A stretch of 64,000 nt of DNA from Cochlodiniinecator piscidefendens. GTDB lineage: Bacteria > Pseudomonadota > Alphaproteobacteria > Rhodobacterales > Rhodobacteraceae. The translations under genes and the position numbers were made by a program. This document shows, piece by piece, positions 59,020 to 64,000 of this stretch. Below the pieces are notes generated by a model that was given only the letters and a program-made list of their open reading frames with translations, was not told the DNA's origin and searched no databases. The DNA lies in assembly GCF_011326755.1 (NCBI RefSeq), contig NZ_JAAOIE010000002.1, positions 434,001 to 498,000 on the forward strand, in the 5' to 3' direction. Within the stretch, counting starts at the first letter, position 1. The number at the start of each line of letters is the position of its first letter.

Positions 59020-61920
59020 TTAGCTTAGTGCTTCATTACAGCGGCTACAGGTGCCGGTGTGGGCGTGGCTGCCGACATCCGGGAGGATTTTCCAGCAGCG
59101 TTGGCATTTCTCGCCGTCCGCCTTTTCAAACACCACGCCAACACCGTCGGCCTCTGGCATTCTAAAGGCTTCAGCCGGGCTCGGATCACCCGTCAGAACC
59201 ACCGCAGATGTGATACAGATATCCTCGAACGGTACTGTTTTCAGCGACGCCAGCACCGCCTCGTCACGCACATGCACGACAGGCGACGCCTCTAGCGATG
59301 CGCCGATCACTTTGTCGGTCCGTTGAATTTCCAATGCGGCTGTGACCACACGGCGCACTTTGCGGATTTCGGCCCATTTCGCGGCCAGTGGTTCGTTCAA
59401 CCAATCTGCTGGGGTCGCCGTGAAATCCTCAAGGTGCACAGAGGTGTCTTCGCCTTCATTGCGCTCTAGCCAGACTTCTTCCATTGTGAAGGTCAAGATC
59501 GGCGCAAGCCATGTGGTCAGGCGGCTATAAAGCAAATCCATTACTGTCAGCGCGGCACGCTGGCGTTCACTATTGCCGTCGCAATAGAGAACATCCTTAC
59601 GAATATCAAAGTAGAACGAGCTAAGATCGACAGTCGCAAAGTTAAAGATCGCTTGGAATACACCTTGGAAATCATACTGCGCATAACCGGTGCGCACGGT
59701 GTGATCGAGTTCAGCCAAACGATGCAATACCCAGCGTTCAAGCTCTGGCATATTTTCAGGCTCAACACGTTTGTCTTCAGAAAAATCGCCCAAAGACCCA
59801 AGCAAGAACCGCATGGTGTTGCGCAGACGACGATAGCTGTCTGCCACGCCTTTCAGGATCTCATCACCGATCCGCAAATCAGAGGTATAGTCAGATTGCG
59901 CCACCCAAAGGCGCAGGATATCCGCGCCATATTGTTTGATCACCTGCTCTGGCGCGATGGTGTTGCCGATAGATTTCGACATCTTCGCGCCCTTGGCATC
60001 CAACGTGAAACCATGGGTCAAAACACCCCGATATGGCGCGCGCCCACGGGTGCCGCAGGATTGCAACATTGAACTGTGGAACCAGCCCCGGTGTTGGTCG
60101 GTTCCCTCAAGATAGAGATCAGCCAAACCATCGTCTGAACCATCTTCGCGGTCCCGCAAAACAAAGGCGTGGGTTGAGCCGGAATCAAACCACACGTCCA
60201 ACACATCAAAGACCTGATCATAGTCATCTGGGTTCACGGCATCCCCGATAAAGCGTTCTTTGGCACCCTCAACGTACCACGCATCCGCGCCTTCGGCCTC
60301 AAACGCTTCAACGATCCGCGCGTTCACAGCCTCATCACGCAAAAGGAATTCTGGGTCAGTGGGCAACAGGCCCTTTTTCACGAAACAGGTTAGTGGCACA
60401 CCCCATGCACGTTGACGTGACAATACCCAATCAGGGCGCGCTTCGATCATGGAATACAGGCGATTACGGCCGGTTTTTGGCGTCCACTCCACCAACTGGT
60501 CGATGGAATTCAGCGCGCGTTCGCGAATGGTTGTGCCGTACTCGTCTTGACCATCTCCCACCGCTTTGTCCACCGAGGCGAACCATTGTGGCGTATTGCG
60601 GAACACAATCGGCGCTTTGGAGCGCCAAGAATGCGGATAGCTGTGGGTTACACGGCCACGAGCGATGATCGCGTTTGCCTCGACCAATTTCGCGATAACA
60701 GCGGTGTTGGCTTTGCCTTCTTTGCCTTTGCGGTCAAAGACTTGCAGCCCTGCAAAGAACGGCACATGCGGCAGGAATTCGCTTTCTTCCCCAACATTGT
60801 GGGTCATGCGATCAATCCAGTTGCGTTTGACAAAGCATTCATAGTCGTCAGCACCGTGCGATGGGGCCGTATGAACAAAGCCCGTACCCGCGTCATCGGT
60901 GACGTGATCACCATCGATCATTGGAACGTCATAGTCCCAGAAACCATTGGCCTCCTGAGCACCATGGAACGGGTGTTTGAGGATCATGCCCTCAAATTCA
61001 GCCGCAGCAACCTCACGGACTCGGGTGAAATCAGTCACACGTGATTTGCCCAGAGCGTCCGCCGCCAAAGTATCCGCAAACAGATATAGATCGCCGGGGT
61101 TGGTCCAGCTTTCTTCTTCGGTGGCATCAACACGGTAGAGGCCATAAGCCACCTTCACGTTATAAGCGACAGCCTTATTCGATGGGATCGTCCAAGGCGT
61201 TGTTGTCCAGATCACAACACGGGCTTCGGCCAAATCGCCACCCACGTTCTGGGTAGAAAACGGCACCCAGATCGTGTGGCTTTTGTGATCGTGGTATTCG
61301 ATCTCAGCCTCAGCCAAAGCGGTTTTTTCAACCGGGCTCCACATTACAGGTTTTGAACCCTGATAAAGCGTGCCGTTCATCAGGAACTTTTGAAACTCAG
61401 ACGCAATTGTCGCCTCGGCGTGGTAATTCATTGTCAAATAGGGGTTTTCCCATTTGCCCGTGATACCCAAACGTTTGAATTCATCGCGCTGAACGTCGAT
61501 CCAACCATCGGCAAACTTACGGCATTCCTGACGGAAATCCACCACAGGAACATCGTCTTTGTTTTTGCCTTTTTTGCGGTATTGCTCTTCGATCTTCCAT
61601 TCGATCGGCAGACCGTGACAATCCCAACCCGGGATGTAACGCGCGTCTTTGCCCATCATTTGTTGGGAGCGTACAACCATATCTTTGAGGATTTTGTTCA
61701 ACGCGTGGCCGATATGCAAATGCCCGTTCGCATAGGGTGGCCCGTCATGCAGCGTAAAGCTTTGGCGGCCCTCGGCGCGTTCACGCAATTTGTCGTAAAT
61801 TCCGATTTTTGCCCAACGGTCCAGCCAGACAGGTTCGCGTTTGGGCAGACCCGCGCGCATTGGGAAATCAGTTTTTGGAAGGTTCAGAGTGGTTTTATAT
61901 TCAGGCGTATCGGCGCACAT
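59020..61920 (-). CDS. ileS: Isoleucyl-tRNA synthetase
   Basis: Charges tRNA-Ile with isoleucine, with editing of misactivated valine. The 966-residue protein is full length. It has class I HIGH (69-72) and KMSKS (646-650), WTTTPWTIPSNKAVAYNV in the editing domain, and a C-terminal zinc finger with CQRCW and CSRCN. AAGGA lies nine bases before the ATG. The 267-base leader contains an isoleucine-rich peptide and hairpins that suggest attenuation. A terminator follows it. Confidence 0.99.
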   Translation of the reverse strand: MCADTPEYKTTLNLPKTDFPMRAGLPKREPVWLDRWAKIGIYDKLRERAEGRQSFTLHDGPPYANGHLHIGHALNKILKDMVVRSQQMMGKDARYIPGWDCHGLPIEWKIEEQYRKKGKNKDDVPVVDFRQECRKFADGWIDVQRDEFKRLGITGKWENPYLTMNYHAEATIASEFQKFLMNGTLYQGSKPVMWSPVEKTALAEAEIEYHDHKSHTIWVPFSTQNVGGDLAEARVVIWTTTPWTIPSNKAVAYNVKVAYGLYRVDATEEESWTNPGDLYLFADTLAADALGKSRVTDFTRVREVAAAEFEGMILKHPFHGAQEANGFWDYDVPMIDGDHVTDDAGTGFVHTAPSHGADDYECFVKRNWIDRMTHNVGEESEFLPHVPFFAGLQVFDRKGKEGKANTAVIAKLVEANAIIARGRVTHSYPHSWRSKAPIVFRNTPQWFASVDKAVGDGQDEYGTTIRERALNSIDQLVEWTPKTGRNRLYSMIEARPDWVLSRQRAWGVPLTCFVKKGLLPTDPEFLLRDEAVNARIVEAFEAEGADAWYVEGAKERFIGDAVNPDDYDQVFDVLDVWFDSGSTHAFVLRDREDGSDDGLADLYLEGTDQHRGWFHSSMLQSCGTRGRAPYRGVLTHGFTLDAKGAKMSKSIGNTIAPEQVIKQYGADILRLWVAQSDYTSDLRIGDEILKGVADSYRRLRNTMRFLLGSLGDFSEDKRVEPENMPELERWVLHRLAELDHTVRTGYAQYDFQGVFQAIFNFATVDLSSFYFDIRKDVLYCDGNSERQRAALTVMDLLYSRLTTWLAPILTFTMEEVWLERNEGEDTSVHLEDFTATPADWLNEPLAAKWAEIRKVRRVVTAALEIQRTDKVIGASLEASPVVHVRDEAVLASLKTVPFEDICITSAVVLTGDPSPAEAFRMPEADGVGVVFEKADGEKCQRCWKILPDVGSHAHTGTCSRCNEALS

Positions 61921-61953
61921 ATCGTGTGGTCCTTAAACGGTCGTCAATTGGGA

Positions 61954-62013
61954 TGAGGGCGGCGTGAAAGGGTCATACGCCTTGTCCCGGCGGCTCTCGA
62001 TCAGAGCGCCGGG
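61954..62013 (-). promoter_or_regulatory. Alternative hairpin set (candidate attenuator) in the ileS leader
   Basis: On the minus strand, segment 1 CCCGGCG (62013-62007) pairs with segment 2 CGCCGGG (61992-61986), extended by CTCT with AGAG. Segment 2 also contains CGCC able to pair with GGCG of segment 3 (near 61980). Segment 3, GGCGT, also pairs with segment 4, ACGCC (near 61960), across ten bases. This is a 1:2, 2:3, 3:4 layout. No U-run follows segment 4, so termination may need Rho, or control may act otherwise. Confidence 0.5.
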
Positions 62014-62051
62014 CTAATAATTCGTATAATGACGCGGACTAAATACATCAT
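62001..62051 (-). CDS. Putative ileS leader peptide, isoleucine-rich, 16 residues
   Basis: The peptide is MMYLVRVIIRIISPAL. Four Ile codons (ATT ATA, then ATT ATT around one Arg) stand in a run of five, then Ser-Pro-Ala-Leu and TGA. AAGG lies five bases before the first ATG. The stop codon is inside the first leader hairpin, whose 5' arm begins within the codon after the last isoleucine. The gap to ileS is 80 bases. A longer in-frame reading to an ATG at 62141 (46 residues) exists but lacks a ribosome site there. Attenuation is inferred. Confidence 0.6.
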   Translation of the reverse strand: MMYLVRVIIRIISPAL

Positions 62052-62187
62052 AAGCGCCTTATAGGCCGGGGTTCCAAAGAGGTCCAGATGTGTTTGCGCC
62101 CCACCCACAACCTTATCTGCGGCAATTACAGCCCTTTTCATTTTTAGTCTGCAGGCGCATATCAAAGAGGCATAAGAAAGTAAGCCC

Positions 62188-62601
62188 ATGCCAAATCCCC
62201 TTAGACGTTTTGACCTCACCCAAGAGCAAATCAACGGCGTGATCACCGCCTTTTATGCCCGTGTCCGGATTGAGCCGACTCTCGGCCCCGTCTTCAACAC
62301 TCATATAGAAGCGGACGAATGGCCTGCGCATGAAGCAAAGATCGCCGGGTTTTGGCAAAACGCAATTTTGCGCGACAAAACATATGACGGCAACCCAATG
62401 GCCGTACATCGCGCGACGCCTGGCATCGAACCAGAGCATTTTGCGATATGGCTGGCGTTGTTTGACACGGTCCTTACCGAAAAGCTGCCTGCGCAAACAG
62501 CGGCAGCATGGTCCGAACTCGCGCACCGGATTGGTCGCGGTTTACGACTGGGGATCGAAGGAGATCGCACACCGCCTGACGCCCCTCCGAAATTATTCTA
62601 A
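62188..62601 (+). CDS. Group III truncated haemoglobin
   Basis: A 137-residue globin of the TrHb3 class, which binds oxygen or nitric oxide. The start reads LRRFDLTQEQINGVITAFYA, then VRIEPTLGPVFNTHI, which is a class III signature. The proximal His region is MAVHRATPGIEPEHFAIWLA. The physiological role is not known for most members. It is divergent from ileS and ends one base before the convergent TIGR01620 gene. Confidence 0.9.
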   Translation: MPNPLRRFDLTQEQINGVITAFYARVRIEPTLGPVFNTHIEADEWPAHEAKIAGFWQNAILRDKTYDGNPMAVHRATPGIEPEHFAIWLALFDTVLTEKLPAQTAAAWSELAHRIGRGLRLGIEGDRTPPDAPPKLF

Positions 62602-62602
62602 G

Positions 62603-63604
62603 TCAGTTTTTTGATCGCCCAAACAACCCGGTTAGCGCACGTTGTACGATCCCAGTCACTGTTGGTTTCTTTTCCCGATGGAACGGCAGAGGGCGGCACA
62701 CCTCGATTGCGGCAACGCCAACACGCGCGGTTAATGCGCCATTGATCACCCCTTCGCCAAAACGGCGCGAAATTTTCGACAGAACTCCGCCACCTGCAAT
62801 GGACCCGATCAAATCGTCGCCGACTGCAACAGCCCCGGTCGCCACCAGATGCGCAAAAACCGACCGCGTCAAACGCCAATTGCCCAACGTTCCGGTGCGT
62901 CCGCCGTAAAGCTCCGCAACACGTCGGATCATCCGCATATTCGCCAACAGCGCCGTAATGAGATCAGCCAAAGCCATTGGAACAATGGCTGTCACCGTTG
63001 CGACTTGGCGCGCAGCTGCCTCCACTTCGCGTCTTGCAGCCAAGTCAATTGGGGCTAAAATTTCAGCTTCGGTGATGCCTAATAATCCGTCTGCATCAAA
63101 AACTTCGCTGGCGCGGGTTTCAAATCTGTCTCGCCCCCATTTTAGATCATCGCGATCTTTATAAAGTTTGGCCAAACGCTGTGTCACATCCCGCGCCGCT
63201 CCGAGATCATCCTCGGCCAGAGCTTTCTCCGCTGCGGCTTGGAGACGATCCAAGCGGCGTAAGCGTGAAAACCCCGCCCATTCGCGTAAAATCAGGATCA
63301 ACATAACCAGCAACAACAACGCAACCAACACAGTCGCAATCCCACCAAGGATCTGATTGCGCAAAAGTAGCCCTGTCACAAAATCCCATGCCCAAAGTGA
63401 CACCGCAAAGCTGGCCAAAGCCCCAAGCAGCGCCCAAAATATTCGCCCAATCCAGGAGGGTTTTGCCGCCCCCAAACCAACAACAGCTTGCATCATAGCT
63501 GTTTGGGCGACATCTGCCACTTCAGGAACAGGCGGTGCTTCGGCAGGTGTAACCGGAGTATCGTCATCCACGTCAAATAAGATCGGGCGGTTTTTTTCGG
63601 TCAT
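62603..63604 (-). CDS. TIGR01620/DUF697 family membrane protein
   Basis: A 333-residue inner-membrane protein resembling YcjF. The N-terminus is cytoplasmic and Pro-rich (TPVTPAEAPPVPEVADV). It is followed by two strong membrane segments (WALLGALASFAVSLWAWDFV and IATVLVALLLLVMLILIL), a long helical region with Ala-rich stretches, and the C-terminal GVAAIEVCRPLPFHREKKPT family end. The function is unknown. The ATG at 63604 overlaps the upstream GNAT stop (ATGA) and has AAGGG eight bases before it. Confidence 0.88.
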   Translation of the reverse strand: MTEKNRPILFDVDDDTPVTPAEAPPVPEVADVAQTAMMQAVVGLGAAKPSWIGRIFWALLGALASFAVSLWAWDFVTGLLLRNQILGGIATVLVALLLLVMLILILREWAGFSRLRRLDRLQAAAEKALAEDDLGAARDVTQRLAKLYKDRDDLKWGRDRFETRASEVFDADGLLGITEAEILAPIDLAARREVEAAARQVATVTAIVPMALADLITALLANMRMIRRVAELYGGRTGTLGNWRLTRSVFAHLVATGAVAVGDDLIGSIAGGGVLSKISRRFGEGVINGALTARVGVAAIEVCRPLPFHREKKPTVTGIVQRALTGLFGRSKN

Positions 63605-64000
63605 CTTTGCGCCCTTTGCCATGCGTATCGAATGTCTGGTAGTTTTTCATCGTTGCAACTGCCGTCTGATCGCAGCACCTCATCAAACCCTTGCGAAAGG
63701 TAGAATTTTTGGGCGTCAACGTTACGCTCAAACGTCCACAGATTAAGCACGTCAGAGCGTGCTTTTGCATGGCAGATCAAAGTCTGACCCATCCCACGAC
63801 GCGCAGCATGAGGGGCAATGTATAAAGCATGTATTTCGCTTTCATCCCGTGCAATGAACCCCACAACGTCCCCAGTATCAATGACAGACACCCAATCGCG
63901 ACCAATCATCATCTCAGCGAACTCTTCCGTTTCTTTCAGGCTATGCAGGTCGGGCAACCACGGGGTTTCACTATTCCATTCATGCAATATCCGGGCGACA
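63601..64000 (-). CDS. GNAT-family N-acetyltransferase, N-terminus cut by window
   Basis: An acetyltransferase reading past the window edge. Upstream of the first available start, in-frame codons encode VARILHEWNSETPWLPDL, a normal GNAT beginning, so the true start lies outside. The acetyl-CoA loop is ALYIAPHAARRGMGQTLICH, followed by NLWTFERNVDAQKFYLSQGF. The substrate is unknown. Its stop overlaps the TIGR01620 gene start by four bases, so the two are coupled. Confidence 0.85.
   Translation of the reverse strand, partial: VARILHEWNSETPWLPDLHSLKETEEFAEMMIGRDWVSVIDTGDVVGFIARDESEIHALYIAPHAARRGMGQTLICHAKARSDVLNLWTFERNVDAQKFYLSQGFDEVLRSDGSCNDEKLPDIRYAWQRAQR

Noticed and set aside
62001-62141. 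A 46-residue small protein gene upstream of ileS
   Set aside because: No ribosome site precedes the ATG at 62141, whereas the shorter in-frame ORF at 62051 has one and makes sense as a leader peptide.

Overview
This window looks like a chromosomal segment of a Rhodobacteraceae (Roseobacter-type) alphaproteobacterium with moderate GC content. The inference rests on gene content and order, without a database search. It includes a DUF1150 gene beside Hsp20, a YdcH-purE-purK cluster, an Lrp gene divergent from trxB, a fused sat-cysC, HAD-IIA and TIGR01620 proteins, phosphatidylcholine synthase, a manganese pyrophosphatase, and an F1 ATP synthase operon (atpHAGDC) separated from the F0 genes. I see no insertion sequence, prophage, CRISPR array, rRNA or tRNA gene. 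The genes at both edges are cut.

Layout. 1-6.4 kb: an overlapping minus-strand operon (YbjN-like, proC, csaA, 2-hydroxyacid dehydrogenase), a Tat-exported L,D-transpeptidase, and a Zn/Cd/Pb efflux ATPase with its MerR regulator and a textbook MerR promoter. 6.5-14.5 kb: ubiK, the overlapping lgt-MidA-pgeF operon, a small basic protein plus a Hint-domain protein, Lrp/trxB and sat-cysC. 14.5-16.4 kb: PhzF, DUF1150, Hsp20. 16.4-22.6 kb: an accessory amino-acid cluster (GNAT, two-domain FAD oxidoreductase, LysE exporter, aminotransferase, gamma-glutamylcyclotransferase) divergent from a LysR regulator. 22.6-27.3 kb: YdcH-purEK, lipase, Nudix, DMT transporter and an Inh-like lipoprotein. 27.3-30.8 kb: aminotransferase plus ornithine cyclodeaminase-like protein, divergent from a LuxR-type regulator. 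30.9-34.2 kb: groESL with a CIRCE operator, then ppaC. 34.2-40.5 kb: HAD hydrolase, MaoC, ribF, YcgN, threonine aldolase, a DsbA-fold isomerase, prs and an H-type lectin protein. 40.5-49.1 kb: atpHAGDC, an Ldh-family dehydrogenase, two methyltransferases and gloB. 49.2-58.9 kb: clpA, GNAT/DUF2087, priA, DUF484-xerC, pcs, a possible orphan immunity-like protein and ogt. 59-64 kb: ileS with an isoleucine-rich leader peptide, group III truncated haemoglobin, a TIGR01620 membrane protein and a GNAT.

The most interesting signal is upstream of ileS. A 16-codon ORF with its own Shine-Dalgarno sequence carries four Ile codons within five, directly before a strong hairpin that overlaps its stop codon. 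Further complementary segments allow alternative pairings, the architecture of ribosome-mediated attenuation applied to isoleucyl-tRNA synthetase. The five-gene gamma-glutamyl/FAD-oxidoreductase cluster with tandem operator-like repeats is the best candidate for an undescribed metabolic pathway. Other regulatory signals are a pair of perfect DnaA boxes near 2.86 kb, spaced direct repeats before the HAD gene, and a dyad between the LuxR and cyclodeaminase genes.
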